43,905 bases of DNA from Promineifilum sp. (GCA_018058545.1 JAGOZU010000018.1:1-43905); one strand, 5' to 3'; positions 7,334 through 16,501 are shown, counted from the first letter of the stretch. The notes: a model not told the origin generated them from the letters alone. Program-made: numbers and translations.

Positions 7334-9778
7334 TCACCGGTCAGAGGCAACGGCAGTCACCGACTCCCCCTCTTCCATCGCCACCAGTCGAAATGCCTTC
7401 GTCGAATCCTCCAGCGGCAATGTGTCGGCATCGGCCGCCAATGTCCGCCGGTCGGTGATCAGCGTGAGCGGCCCGGCAGGGATTAGGCCCACGACGAGCG
7501 ACTTCCGCGCCACCAGCGCCTTGCCTTTGGCATTGGCCCGCGGCGCGGCCGCCACCCAGTCAACCCGCAACCGGCGAGCGAAGCCGTCGGCCAGGATCAG
7601 CGCGATATCACCCTCAGGCGCGGCCGCCAGCGCGGTCGTCACCCGGTCGAAGGCGGCGTCGCGGCCGGGGTTCATTGCCTGCACGCCCGCCAGGGGGATG
7701 TTCGCCGCCGGCCAGCGAACGGCCCGACCGGCCTCGGTGACAATGACGATGTCCATGCTGCGGTCGATACCCTGAGCCGCCACCGGAACACCGGACGGCG
7801 GATTATCGAAGGTCAGCGGCACGGGAGCCTCGATGGCGGCGCGCAGTGCGTCGAGCGGGTAGGCGCGCGCGTAGCCGGTCGAAGTCACCAGCAGCAATCG
7901 CTCCATCTCGCGCGCGGCCGTCCAGTTGACCAGTGTGGCGACCGTCTCGCGGTTGGCGAAGCGGTAGGTATCCTCGATGCCCAGCCCGGCCCCCCGCAAG
8001 TCGGCCAGCTGCCGCGCGGTGGTAAGCAGAAAGCGGAAGCGAGAGGTGATGAGCAGAAGCTGGTCATCCGCCGGGAGGCGCAGGGCGGCGATGAAAGTGA
8101 CGTCATCGGGGTGAGCGTCACCCGGCAAGCAGACGCGCAGGTCAACCCCAACGCGCGCGCCGGTGCCCGGCCGCCCCAACAAAACCAGGCTATTCCCCTG
8201 ATCGACCGCTCTCTCGCTCCCCTGTTCCTCCAGGATGATTCGCCGCTGCAGCAGTTCCAGATTGGCCGGCGGGATGTTCAGCCTTCCGCCAGTGGTCTCC
8301 GGCAGGTCAGCGAAATCCGCCGGGGTGTGGGCGGGAAGATCGACTTCACCCCGTTCCAGGTGTCGGCCGATGATACCCAGCCCGGCGGTGACGCTGCTGA
8401 ACGGGTCGATGCTACGCACTTTGGCCTCGCCAAAGTGACGGCCCAGCATCTCGTGGAAGACGGGGATGAGCGCCGAGCCGCCGGTGCGGATGACACTGTC
8501 GATCTGGTCCGGCCGCAGGCCCGACCGGCTGACCGTCTCCAGCAGATGATGTTCGATAGCTCGCGTCTCGCCACGGATGATCCCCTCGAACTCGCCGCGG
8601 GTGACGAATTCATGGACCTCGAAGCCGGGGCCATCGAGGGTAATGGCCGCGCCGCGTTTGTCGGAGAGCGCGCGCTTGGCCTCCTCGACAATATCGAACA
8701 TTTTCAGGCCATAGTTGCTGCCGGCCAGAGCGATGAGGGCCTCGATCTGGCTTCGGCGCTGGGCGGTCTGGGCGATCTCGCGCAGGATGGGCTTGTTCTC
8801 GGTTGACTGGAGTTCCATGATTGTCTGCCAGTCGGAAAAGGTGTCGTAGATCCATTGCGGCACGGTTAACGCCTTGTGGCGCGGGCCGTAGAGACTGCCT
8901 TCGCCAAAGTGTCGCGGCAACTTGGCCCGCACGAGCTTGCGGTCGAAGACATCCCCGGCCACGGGGATGCCGCCGGTGGCCAGCACGCGAGGCCGCCCCT
9001 CGCCCAGCCGCATGACGGTGATGTCCAGCGTACCGCCACCGAAGTCGAAAATCAGGGCGTTTTCCGGCCGTGTCAATTCCTGGGCATAGCTCCAGGCAGC
9101 CGCCACCGGCTCGTATTGCAGATAGACCGTCCGGTAGCCGGCGCGAAAGGCGGCGTGGAGCAGCCGCGCCTCGGCCAGGCGATCGCCTTCCTCGTCAGCG
9201 GCGAAGTGGACGGGGCGGCCCATAACCACCTGGTCGATCTCACGCCCCAGCAGCTTCTCGGCGCGGGCTTTGGTCACCGTCAGATAAAGGGCGATGAGGC
9301 TGTCCAGCGAATAGTACGTCCGGCCGATGACCGTGCCGGGGTAGTTGACATCGCGCAAGGCCGTTTTGATGGACAGGAACAGCCGCCCGGGCGAGAGAAT
9401 ATCGGCCCAGGAATAGACGTCTGTGACGTAGAAGACGCGATCGGCGATAACTTCGATCTCGCCCACCCAAACGCGCTGCATCCTGACCGGACGATTGAGG
9501 TTGTGCTGGAAGTAGAGGTCGATAGCCGTCCGGCCGATAGTGACGGCTTGCTCGTTGGTGATGTATAGCGCGGTACGGGCGACGCGCGGGTTGGGAGCCG
9601 AGGGGTCGATCGGCAGGATATCGACAGCGCGATCATCCGCGCCACGGTCGTGGACGACACGGTCGTGGACGACACGGTCGTGGACGACACGGTCGTGGAC
9701 GACACGGTCGTGGACGCCACGATCGTGGACAACCGCCATGCCGCTGTTTGTGGTGCCGAAATCCATGCCGATGATCAT
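7334..9778 (-). CDS. Hsp70-family ATPase with C-terminal GyrA-like beta-pinwheel
   Basis: An 814-residue protein. Residues 1-480 form an Hsp70/actin-fold nucleotide-binding domain. It has phosphate-1 (GMDFGTTNSG), phosphate-2 (IFDFGGGTLDITVM, about 243-256) and the adenosine motif (RTGGSALIPVFHEML, about 431-445). No DnaK substrate-binding domain follows. Residues about 560-812 instead show repeated blocks such as DQLLLITSRFRFLL, ERLLLVTSTGYARAYPL, MDIVIVTEAGRAVRWPA and GDIALILADGFARRL. These resemble the blades of the GyrA/ParC C-terminal beta-pinwheel (family knowledge; the assignment is inference). A pentapeptide repeat lies just after phosphate-1. The ATG at 9778 is preferred; a TTG at 9811 is the alternative, and neither has a strong ribosome site. 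It is divergent from minC. Confidence 0.8.
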   Translation of the reverse strand: MIIGMDFGTTNSGMAVVHDRGVHDRVVHDRVVHDRVVHDRVVHDRGADDRAVDILPIDPSAPNPRVARTALYITNEQAVTIGRTAIDLYFQHNLNRPVRMQRVWVGEIEVIADRVFYVTDVYSWADILSPGRLFLSIKTALRDVNYPGTVIGRTYYSLDSLIALYLTVTKARAEKLLGREIDQVVMGRPVHFAADEEGDRLAEARLLHAAFRAGYRTVYLQYEPVAAAWSYAQELTRPENALIFDFGGGTLDITVMRLGEGRPRVLATGGIPVAGDVFDRKLVRAKLPRHFGEGSLYGPRHKALTVPQWIYDTFSDWQTIMELQSTENKPILREIAQTAQRRSQIEALIALAGSNYGLKMFDIVEEAKRALSDKRGAAITLDGPGFEVHEFVTRGEFEGIIRGETRAIEHHLLETVSRSGLRPDQIDSVIRTGGSALIPVFHEMLGRHFGEAKVRSIDPFSSVTAGLGIIGRHLERGEVDLPAHTPADFADLPETTGGRLNIPPANLELLQRRIILEEQGSERAVDQGNSLVLLGRPGTGARVGVDLRVCLPGDAHPDDVTFIAALRLPADDQLLLITSRFRFLLTTARQLADLRGAGLGIEDTYRFANRETVATLVNWTAAREMERLLLVTSTGYARAYPLDALRAAIEAPVPLTFDNPPSGVPVAAQGIDRSMDIVIVTEAGRAVRWPAANIPLAGVQAMNPGRDAAFDRVTTALAAAPEGDIALILADGFARRLRVDWVAAAPRANAKGKALVARKSLVVGLIPAGPLTLITDRRTLAADADTLPLEDSTKAFRLVAMEEGESVTAVASDR
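9641..9730. repeat. six 15-bp tandem repeats inside the Hsp70-like gene
   Basis: Six head-to-tail 15-base units run from 9641 to 9730. The four central ones are identical (GACACGGTCGTGGAC) and the outer two differ by one or two bases. On the minus strand they encode a VHDRV/VVHDR pentapeptide repeat inserted after the first phosphate loop of the Hsp70-like protein. Identical units in a coding sequence suggest recent slippage expansion and possible copy-number variation. Confidence 0.9.
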
Positions 9779-10003
9779 AAGGATGAATCCACGGTCGTTA
9801 CAGGTTCCCAAAAAATAAGGAGGGGTATTATCCGCGGATTGGGCGAAATGGACAGGTCAAAGGAAAAAATTCCATCATCATTAGATATCACGGCCCCTTC
9901 ACTTGCCATCATGGCGGTCTTGTTGTATCATGTCAACAATTCACCCCGGTTTCGGTGGCGGATATCGCCCACTGCGGGCGCAGGGAGGTCCCATCAACCA
10001 TCT

Positions 10004-10714
10004 GTGGGACATCAAATAGATATCAAGGGAAATCGCGACGGCTTGATCATCCGGGTGACGGACCATCCGGACTTTGCCGTTTATGAAAACCTGCGCCGCG
10101 AACTGGAGAAAAAACGCGACTTTTTGCAGGGCAGCCGCATCGCGCTGGAGATCGGCCGCCGTACTCTGAACAACGAACAATTGACGGGCCTGCGCGAGCT
10201 GTTCGACACCCACAAGCTGTTGCTGTGGGCGATCATCGCCGACGACCGCGAGACGCGCGAGAAGGCCCGTGAGATGGGGCTGGCGACTCGCCTGTCGGGC
10301 AGCGCCACGGACCTGGAAGGCAACGCGCTGAAGATCTCCCCCAACGGCAAGGACAACGGAACAAACGGAACAAAAGAAGCTCCACCGGCCAACGCGCTGC
10401 TCCTGCGCGAGACGTTGCGCTCCGGCCGATCCGTGGTCCACGAAGGGCATGTCGTGATCCTGGGCGACGTCAACCCCGGCGCGGAAGTGATCGCCACGGG
10501 CAACGTGATCGTCTGGGGGCGGCTGCGCGGCATGGTTCACGCCGGGGCGGCGGGCGAGGCTTCGGCGGTGATTTGCGCATTGGAACTGAATCCAACCCAA
10601 TTGCGCATCGCCGACCGGATCGCCGTGGCCCCCGACGACAACCGCGCGGACGCGGTTCCGGAGCAAGCGACGATTCGCGACGGCCAGATCGTGGCCGAGA
10701 ACTGGAAACATTGA
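10004..10714 (+). CDS. minC: septum site-determining protein MinC
   Basis: Inhibitor of FtsZ polymerisation that works with MinD and MinE to keep division at the correct site. The N-terminal domain starts IDIKGNRDGLIIRVTD. A low-complexity linker (NGKDNGTNGTKEAPP) leads to the C-terminal beta-helix (LRSGRSVVHEGHVVILGDVN, then GNVIVWGRLRGMVHAGA), which binds MinD. With the GTG at 10004 the protein is 236 residues, the normal size. The frame stays open far upstream, into the antisense of the Hsp70 repeat. An ATG at 9911 would add 31 residues without family similarity. GGGAGG lies 15 bases before the GTG, which is far, so the start is uncertain. minD follows after 75 bases. Confidence 0.88.
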   Translation: MGHQIDIKGNRDGLIIRVTDHPDFAVYENLRRELEKKRDFLQGSRIALEIGRRTLNNEQLTGLRELFDTHKLLLWAIIADDRETREKAREMGLATRLSGSATDLEGNALKISPNGKDNGTNGTKEAPPANALLLRETLRSGRSVVHEGHVVILGDVNPGAEVIATGNVIVWGRLRGMVHAGAAGEASAVICALELNPTQLRIADRIAVAPDDNRADAVPEQATIRDGQIVAENWKH

Positions 10715-10789
10715 GCAGACGGTGAGCAGCAATCAAGGATGCAATTTGTGACGATGGCGGGACGAGTCTGATCCGAGAGGACGAATATA

Positions 10790-11599
10790 ATGAGTGCACA
10801 AATCCTGACGGTAACCTCCGGTAAAGGGGGTGTGGGCAAGACGACGGTGACGGCCAACCTGGCAGCCGCGTTGGCGATTATGGGCCATCGCGTGACGGCG
10901 ATCGACGCCGACATCGGCCTGCGCAATCTGGACGTGGTCATGGGGCTGGAAAACCGCATCGTCTATGACCTGGTCGATGTGGTCGAGGGTCGCTGCCGCT
11001 TGCGCCAGGCGATGATCAAGGACAAGCGCCAGCCGGAGCTATACCTCATCCCGGCGGCGCAGACCCGCGACAAGAACGCCGTCAGCCCCTCGGACATGGT
11101 GCTGATTTGCGATCAGTTGCGCAAGGAGATGGACTATATCGTCATCGACTCCCCGGCAGGCATCGAGCGCGGTTTCCGCAACGCCGTGGCCCCGGCCGAC
11201 AAGGTGATCATCGTCACCAACCCCGAGGTGTCGGCCGTGCGCGACGCCGACCGCATCATCGGCCTGATTGAGGCCGAGGAGAAAGGGCCGGGCCAACTGA
11301 TCCTTAATCGCGTCAAGCCCGCCATGGTCAGCCGGGGCGACATGCTCTCGGTCGATGATGTCCTCGACATCCTGGCCGTGGACCTGCTGGGCGTCATCCC
11401 GGAGGACGAACGTATCCTCGTGGCCAGCAATCAGGGCTTGCCGCTGGTGATGCATGGCGTGAATGGCGCCGGCGCGGGCGAGGCGTTCCGCAATGTGGCC
11501 CGCCGGCTGGATGGCGAAGATGTGCCGTTTTTGGACCTGACTCCGAAGCAGACGCTGATGGGCCGTCTAAGAGCGCTCATGGGCAGCAACTCGAATTAA
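10790..11599 (+). CDS. minD: septum site-determining ATPase MinD
   Basis: Membrane-associated ParA-family ATPase that recruits MinC and is released by MinE. It is 269 residues, the usual length. The deviant Walker A motif GKGGVGKTT has both the signature and the P-loop lysine. The switch I region reads DADIGLRNLDVVMGL, and Walker B is YIVIDSPAGIE. The C-terminus (LMGRLRALMG) is a short amphipathic helix of the kind that anchors MinD to the membrane. GAGAGGA lies eight bases before the ATG. It sits between minC and minE in the standard order. Confidence 0.95.
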   Translation: MSAQILTVTSGKGGVGKTTVTANLAAALAIMGHRVTAIDADIGLRNLDVVMGLENRIVYDLVDVVEGRCRLRQAMIKDKRQPELYLIPAAQTRDKNAVSPSDMVLICDQLRKEMDYIVIDSPAGIERGFRNAVAPADKVIIVTNPEVSAVRDADRIIGLIEAEEKGPGQLILNRVKPAMVSRGDMLSVDDVLDILAVDLLGVIPEDERILVASNQGLPLVMHGVNGAGAGEAFRNVARRLDGEDVPFLDLTPKQTLMGRLRALMGSNSN

Positions 11600-11679
11600 C
11601 GGCGAATGATGGCGACCACTGTTCTTCATTCGTCACTCGTCATTCGTCGCTCGTCATTTGGAACGAAGAGGGACACGGC

Positions 11680-11961
11680 ATGAACTGGATCGATCGATTG
11701 CTCGGAAAAAATGAATCCAGCGGCCAGGTGGCCAAGCAGCGCTTGCAGATGGTGCTGATCCACGATCGCGCCGACTTGCCCCCCGGTATGCTGGAACTGA
11801 TCAAGGACGACATCATCCAGGTGATCGCCAAACACATGGCGATCGACACGGACAAGGTGATTGTGCATCTGGAGCAAAACACGCAAGAAAACCGGCTAGT
11901 GGCGGAGATTCCCCTGATGACGGTGCGGGCCGGGCGGAATGGAGCAAGGTCCGGCAAATAG
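11680..11961 (+). CDS. minE: cell division topological specificity factor MinE
   Basis: A 93-residue MinE, near the usual 85-90. The N-terminal amphipathic segment MNWIDRLLGKN suits membrane targeting. It is followed by the MinD-contact region KQRLQMVLIHDRADLPPG and the dimeric beta-rich domain ending VAEIPL. MinE stimulates the MinD ATPase and so sets up the oscillation or gradient that positions MinC. GAGGGA precedes the ATG. The 80 bases between minD and minE contain short imperfect ATTCGTC/CTCGTC repeats. Together minC, minD and minE make a complete set. Confidence 0.93.
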   Translation: MNWIDRLLGKNESSGQVAKQRLQMVLIHDRADLPPGMLELIKDDIIQVIAKHMAIDTDKVIVHLEQNTQENRLVAEIPLMTVRAGRNGARSGK

Positions 11962-12060
11962 AGAAAAGCCCGCACCACAGAAATGCCGGATTCGGTAAAG
12001 GTGTGAAAACGCCTAATATCGTTGGTTCCCATGCATCCTCGGGGCTAGAATCAACCGGCA

Positions 12061-13170
12061 ATGATGTCCAGAACCTCGGTATGGCGCTATTTTGATGTGT
12101 GGCTGCTGGCGGCCGTGTTGCTGCTGACCGGCTACGGCATCCTGATGATCCGCAGCGCCATCACCGGCGCGCCCGCCTTCGCCGGCTACCCGCAACAACA
12201 GCTCATCTGGGCCGTCCTGGGACTGGTCATTTTGCTGGTCACGGCGGCCATCGACTACCGCGTGCTGACCTCGGCCCACTGGTGGATCTATGCCGGGCTG
12301 GTCGGCTTGCTGGTGCTGGTGATCATCACCGGCCAGGTAAACAACGACGCTCGCCGCTGGATTCAGATCACCCCCTCGTTCCAGATTCAGCCGTCGGAGT
12401 TCGGCCGCATCTTCATCTCCATCACCTTCGCCCAATTTTTGGCCAACCGGCGGCAACTGATCGCCCGCTTCGACAACACGATCATCACCCTGATCTATTT
12501 CGCCGTCCCCGTCGGGCTGATCTTCATCCAGCCCAATCTGGGCATGACCATCCTGTTCATGTTCCTGTGGTTCATCATGATCTGGGTGGCCGGGCTGCCG
12601 TTGCGCCATTTCGTCATGCTCGGCCTGATCGGGCTGGCCGTGGGGCTGGCCGTCTTCCCCTTCCTGGCCGACTACCAAAAAGGGCGCATCACCACCTTCC
12701 TGAATCCCGAAGAGGCCAGCAGCGACGACGTTTTCAACATCGACCAGGCCGAGATCAGCATCGGCTCCGGCGGGATGCTCGGCAAAGGCTACCTGGAGGG
12801 GACGCAGAGCCAGCTCGGCTTCCTGCGCGCCCAGCACACCGACTTCATCTTCTCGGTCGTGACGGAGGAGATGGGGCTGATATTCGGCTCGCTGGTGGTG
12901 CTGGGGCTGATGGGCATCATCCTCATGCGCATCCTGCGCGCGGCCTCGCTCAGTCCCGACCCGGCCGGCAAGCTCATCTGCGTCGGCATCGCCGCCATCC
13001 TGTTCTTCCAGACGGCCGTCAATGTGGGCATGAACGTGCGCGTGCTGCCCGTGACCGGCCTGACGCTGCCCTTCGTCAGCTACGGCGGCAGCTCGCTCAT
13101 CACGTTGTTCCTGGCCATCGGCGTGGTCGAGTCGGTGCTGATGCGACAGAAGAAGCAGGAGTTTGGATAG
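12061..13170 (+). CDS. rodA: SEDS-family peptidoglycan glycosyltransferase RodA
   Basis: A 369-residue polytopic membrane protein of the RodA/FtsW/SpoVE family, which polymerises peptidoglycan with a class B penicillin-binding protein. About ten hydrophobic helices are visible, starting YFDVWLLAAVLLLTGYGILM. Family landmarks are RRWIQITPSFQIQPSEFGR, the helix IFIQPNLGMTILFMFLWF, and the C-terminal signature PVTGLTLPFVSYGGSSL. The RodA call over FtsW rests on the minCDE neighbourhood and overall resemblance, and is less certain than the family. Two consecutive ATG codons at 12061 and 12064 are possible starts; no strong ribosome site is seen. minE lies 99 bases upstream. Confidence 0.87.
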   Translation: MMSRTSVWRYFDVWLLAAVLLLTGYGILMIRSAITGAPAFAGYPQQQLIWAVLGLVILLVTAAIDYRVLTSAHWWIYAGLVGLLVLVIITGQVNNDARRWIQITPSFQIQPSEFGRIFISITFAQFLANRRQLIARFDNTIITLIYFAVPVGLIFIQPNLGMTILFMFLWFIMIWVAGLPLRHFVMLGLIGLAVGLAVFPFLADYQKGRITTFLNPEEASSDDVFNIDQAEISIGSGGMLGKGYLEGTQSQLGFLRAQHTDFIFSVVTEEMGLIFGSLVVLGLMGIILMRILRAASLSPDPAGKLICVGIAAILFFQTAVNVGMNVRVLPVTGLTLPFVSYGGSSLITLFLAIGVVESVLMRQKKQEFG

Positions 13171-13293
13171 CTTGCGGTTATCGATCACAACACCTACCAA
13201 CTTCTCCCTTTTCTGCTATCCTTACAGTTTGCTAAACACAACCAACAAATTGCGTAGCCTCAAAATCTGCGCAACCTGCGGATAAACCTCTTT

Positions 13294-14784
13294 ATGACCG
13301 TACGCGTACGATTCGCACCCAGCCCCACCGGCTACCTCCACATTGGCGGGGCGCGCACCGCCCTCTATAACTGGATGTTCGCCCGCAAGAACGGCGGCCA
13401 GTTCATCCTGCGCATCGAGGACACCGACCAGAAGCGCTCCGTCAAGGGCGCGACTCAAGCCCTCATCGACGCCCTGCGCTGGATGGGTCTCGACTGGGAT
13501 GAAGGCCCCGGCGTCGGCGGCCCGTTCGGTCCCTACGTCCAGAGCGAGCGCGCCGATCTCTACCGCCAGTGGGCGCAATGGCTACTGGATCATGACCACG
13601 CCTACAAATGCTTCTGCACCGCCGACGAGCTGAAAGAGCGCCGCGCTGCCCAGAAAGCCGCCCGTGGCGATCAGGGCTACGACCGTCGCTGCCGTGTCCT
13701 CTCACCGGCTGAGGTAGCCGCCCGCGAGGCGGCCGGGACACCCTACGCCGTCCGCTTCAAGGCCCCCACCGAGGGCGCGACGGTCATCCCCGACGTCATC
13801 CGCGGCGACATCACCGTGCCCAACGCCCAAATCGCCGACGCCGTGCTGCTGAAGTCCGACGGCCTGCCGACCTACCACCTGGCCAACGTCGTCGACGACC
13901 ACTTTATGGAGATCAGTCATATCCTGCGCGCCGATGAATGGATCAGCAGCGCGCCGCTGCACATCAACCTCTATGCCGCGTTCGGTTGGCAGCATCCCGT
14001 CTACGCCCATCTACCGCTGGTGCTGAACCCCAGCGGCCGCGGCAAGCTGAGCAAGCGAACACAAGCCTTCGACGACGGCGGCCGCGAGGTGCTGGTCAAG
14101 GTCGAGGAGTTCCGCGACGCCGGCTACCTGCCCCAGGTGCTCAACAACTTCCTGGCCAACGTCGGCTGGTCGTTTGGCGACGACCGCGAGAAGTTCCCCA
14201 TCGAGGAAGCCATCCCGCGCTTCCGGCTGGAGGACATCAACCCCGCGCCCACGCGCCTGCCCTACGACAAGCTCGACTGGCTCAACGGCCAGTGGATCCA
14301 GGACATGGAGCCGCTGGAGCTGGCCCAGGCGGTGAAGCCGTTTCTGGAGCGGCAGGGGCACGAAGTCAGCGCCGAGGCCCTGCTGGCCGTGGCCCCGTCG
14401 CTGCGCGTGCGGCTGAAGCGGCTGACCGACGCCGCCGACTTCCTCAAATTCCTGTGGGAGGACGGCGAGGCGACCACGCTCACCGCCGAGCGAATGACTC
14501 ATAATAAATTACCGGGCGATGCCGCGTTGCGCAGCTTCCAGGCGGCCCGCGCCTTCATCGCCGCGGCCCAACCGTTCGATGTGGATTCGCTGGCCGCCGG
14601 GCTGAACGCCATCGGCGAGAGCCACACGACCAACGGCAAGGCCGGTCCGTTCCTCGGCGTCCTGCGCCTGGCCGTCACCCGGCAGGACGTCTCGCCGCCG
14701 GTGTTCGAGTCGATCGTAGCCCTCGGCCGCGAGCGGACGCTGGCTCGTCTCGACAGCGCGATTAAGTTATTGGCAAATGCCTAA
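13294..14784 (+). CDS. gltX: glutamate--tRNA ligase
   Basis: Class I aminoacyl-tRNA synthetase that charges tRNA-Glu. It is 496 residues, normal for bacterial GltX. The HIGH signature appears as PSPTGYLHIGG (residues 9-19) and the KMSKS-equivalent as KLSKR (251-255). FAPSPTGYLHIGG and LRIEDTDQKRS are typical of GltX rather than GlnS. The C-terminal half is the alpha-helical anticodon-binding domain. The leader includes ACCTGCGGATAAA just before the ATG, a motif that recurs before glnS. Whether this enzyme is discriminating for tRNA-Glu cannot be told from motifs alone, but the adjacent glnS makes that likely. Confidence 0.95.
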   Translation: MTVRVRFAPSPTGYLHIGGARTALYNWMFARKNGGQFILRIEDTDQKRSVKGATQALIDALRWMGLDWDEGPGVGGPFGPYVQSERADLYRQWAQWLLDHDHAYKCFCTADELKERRAAQKAARGDQGYDRRCRVLSPAEVAAREAAGTPYAVRFKAPTEGATVIPDVIRGDITVPNAQIADAVLLKSDGLPTYHLANVVDDHFMEISHILRADEWISSAPLHINLYAAFGWQHPVYAHLPLVLNPSGRGKLSKRTQAFDDGGREVLVKVEEFRDAGYLPQVLNNFLANVGWSFGDDREKFPIEEAIPRFRLEDINPAPTRLPYDKLDWLNGQWIQDMEPLELAQAVKPFLERQGHEVSAEALLAVAPSLRVRLKRLTDAADFLKFLWEDGEATTLTAERMTHNKLPGDAALRSFQAARAFIAAAQPFDVDSLAAGLNAIGESHTTNGKAGPFLGVLRLAVTRQDVSPPVFESIVALGRERTLARLDSAIKLLANA

Positions 14785-14830
14785 AGAGATCTCCCGTGAC
14801 CTGCGCGGATAAAACTACCTGAACAATCCT

Positions 14831-16492
14831 ATGACTGACACGACTACTCCGACCACCTCCAACTTCATCCGCACCATCATCGACGAAGACAACGCCATCG
14901 GCAAGCACGCCGGCCGCGTCCACACCCGCTTCCCGCCGGAGCCGAACGGCTACCTCCACATCGGCCACGCTAAGTCGATCAACCTCAACTACGGCCTGGC
15001 CCGCGACTATAACGGGCTGTTCAACCTGCGCTTCGACGACACCAACCCCGAGAAAGAGGAGCAGGAGTACATCGACGCCATCATGGAAGACGTGCGCTGG
15101 CTGGGGGCCGACTGGGACGGCCGCCTGTTCCATGCCTCCGACTACTTCGAGCAGCTCTACCAGTGGGCCGAGCAGCTCATCCGCGACGGCAAGGCCTACG
15201 TCGACGACCTGAGCGCCGAGGAGATCCGCGAACATCGCGGCACCCTGACCGAGGCTGGTCGCAACAGCCCTTACCGCGACCGCGCCGTGGAGGAGAACCT
15301 CGACCTGTTCCGCCGCATGCGCGCCGGGGAATATCCCGAAGGCTCCCGCGTGCTGCGGGCCAAAATCGATATGACCTCGGCCTTCATCGTCCTGCGCGAC
15401 CCGGTCATGTACCGCATCCTTCACGCCCCGCACCCGCGCACCGGCAACGCCTGGCACATCTACCCCACCTACGACTGGGCCCACGGCCAGAGCGACTCTA
15501 TCGAGGGCATCACCCATTCCATCTGCACCCTGGAGTTTGAGAACAACCGCCGCCTCTACGACTGGTTCCAGGAAGCGCTGGGCATCCCCCGCTCGCAGCA
15601 GATCGAATTCGCCCGGCTCAACCTGACCTACACCGTCATGAGCAAGCGCAAGATGATCCGGCTGGTGAAGGAAGGCCACGTCAACGGCTGGGACGACCCG
15701 CGCATGTGGACGATCCGTGGTCTGCGCCGGCGCGGCTACACGGCCGAAGGCATCCGCAATTTCACCGACATGATCGGCGTCAGCAAGGCCAACAGCCTCG
15801 TCGATATGTCCGTGCTGGAGCACGCCGTCCGCGAGGACCTGAACATCCGCACACCGCGGGTCATGGCCGTGCTGGAGCCGCTGAAGGTGGTCATCGAGAA
15901 CTACCCGGCCGGGCAGGAAGAGACATTCGACGTGACCTACTACAAGCAGGACAAGACGCGCACCGAGTCACGGCCCATCCCCTTCTCGCACGAGATCTAC
16001 ATCGAGCGCGACGACTTCATGGAAGAGCCGGTGAAGGGCTACAACCGGCTGGCTCCGGGGGTCGAGGTGCGTCTGATGAACGCCTACTACATCACCTGCA
16101 CCGGCGTGGTCAAGGACAAGGCCGGGCGGATTGTGGAACTGCGCGCCACCTATGACCCGGCGTCGCGCGGCGGCCAGACGGCCGACGGCCGCAAGGTGAA
16201 GGGGACGATCCATTGGGTGTCGGCCGAGCATGCGCTCCCGGCCGAGGCGCGCCTCTTTGAGCCGCTATTCACCCAGGCCAATCCCGAAGAAGGGGTCGAT
16301 GACTTCGTGGAGAATCTGAACCCCGACTCCTTGCGCGTGGCAGACGCGCTGGTGGAGCCGAGCCTGGCCACGGCCGCGCCCGGCGACAAGTTCCAGTTCG
16401 TCCGCAACGGCTACTTCTGCATCGACCCGGACACGACGGGAGACATGCTGGTGATTAATCGGACGGTGGGATTACGAGAGGGGTGGCGATAG
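14831..16492 (+). CDS. glnS: glutamine--tRNA ligase
   Basis: Class I synthetase that charges tRNA-Gln directly. It is 553 residues, the size of bacterial GlnS. The HIGH region reads [20 protein letters not shown], with [14 protein letters not shown] diagnostic for GlnS. The KMSKS-equivalent is VMSKRKM (residues 269-275). [11 protein letters not shown] and the C-terminal beta-barrel anticodon domain are present. Many bacteria lack GlnS and use the GatCAB amidation route, and bacterial GlnS is generally held to come by transfer from eukaryotes. It follows gltX by 46 bases, so the two may be co-transcribed. It converges on the HNH gene with nine bases between stops. Confidence 0.95.
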   Translation: MTDTTTPTTSNFIRTIIDEDNAIGKHAGRVHTRFPPEPNGYLHIGHAKSINLNYGLARDYNGLFNLRFDDTNPEKEEQEYIDAIMEDVRWLGADWDGRLFHASDYFEQLYQWAEQLIRDGKAYVDDLSAEEIREHRGTLTEAGRNSPYRDRAVEENLDLFRRMRAGEYPEGSRVLRAKIDMTSAFIVLRDPVMYRILHAPHPRTGNAWHIYPTYDWAHGQSDSIEGITHSICTLEFENNRRLYDWFQEALGIPRSQQIEFARLNLTYTVMSKRKMIRLVKEGHVNGWDDPRMWTIRGLRRRGYTAEGIRNFTDMIGVSKANSLVDMSVLEHAVREDLNIRTPRVMAVLEPLKVVIENYPAGQEETFDVTYYKQDKTRTESRPIPFSHEIYIERDDFMEEPVKGYNRLAPGVEVRLMNAYYITCTGVVKDKAGRIVELRATYDPASRGGQTADGRKVKGTIHWVSAEHALPAEARLFEPLFTQANPEEGVDDFVENLNPDSLRVADALVEPSLATAAPGDKFQFVRNGYFCIDPDTTGDMLVINRTVGLREGWR

Positions 16493-16501
16493 GCCTGGGC
16501 G

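Noticed and set aside
9641-9730. Possible CRISPR or satellite array
   Set aside because: Units are contiguous without spacers and keep the reading frame of the Hsp70-like protein.
9650-10003. Upstream extension of the minC frame through the 15-base repeat
   Set aside because: The frame is open only because the repeat is open on both strands. It is antisense to the Hsp70-like gene and has no family similarity; MinC similarity begins right after the GTG at 10004.
12013-13235. Long open frames in other frames over rodA
   Set aside because: High GC content keeps shadow frames open; rodA alone has membrane helices and SEDS motifs.
14762-15823. A 353-residue minus-strand frame opposite glnS
   Set aside because: No domain visible; it mirrors glnS, which has complete synthetase motifs.
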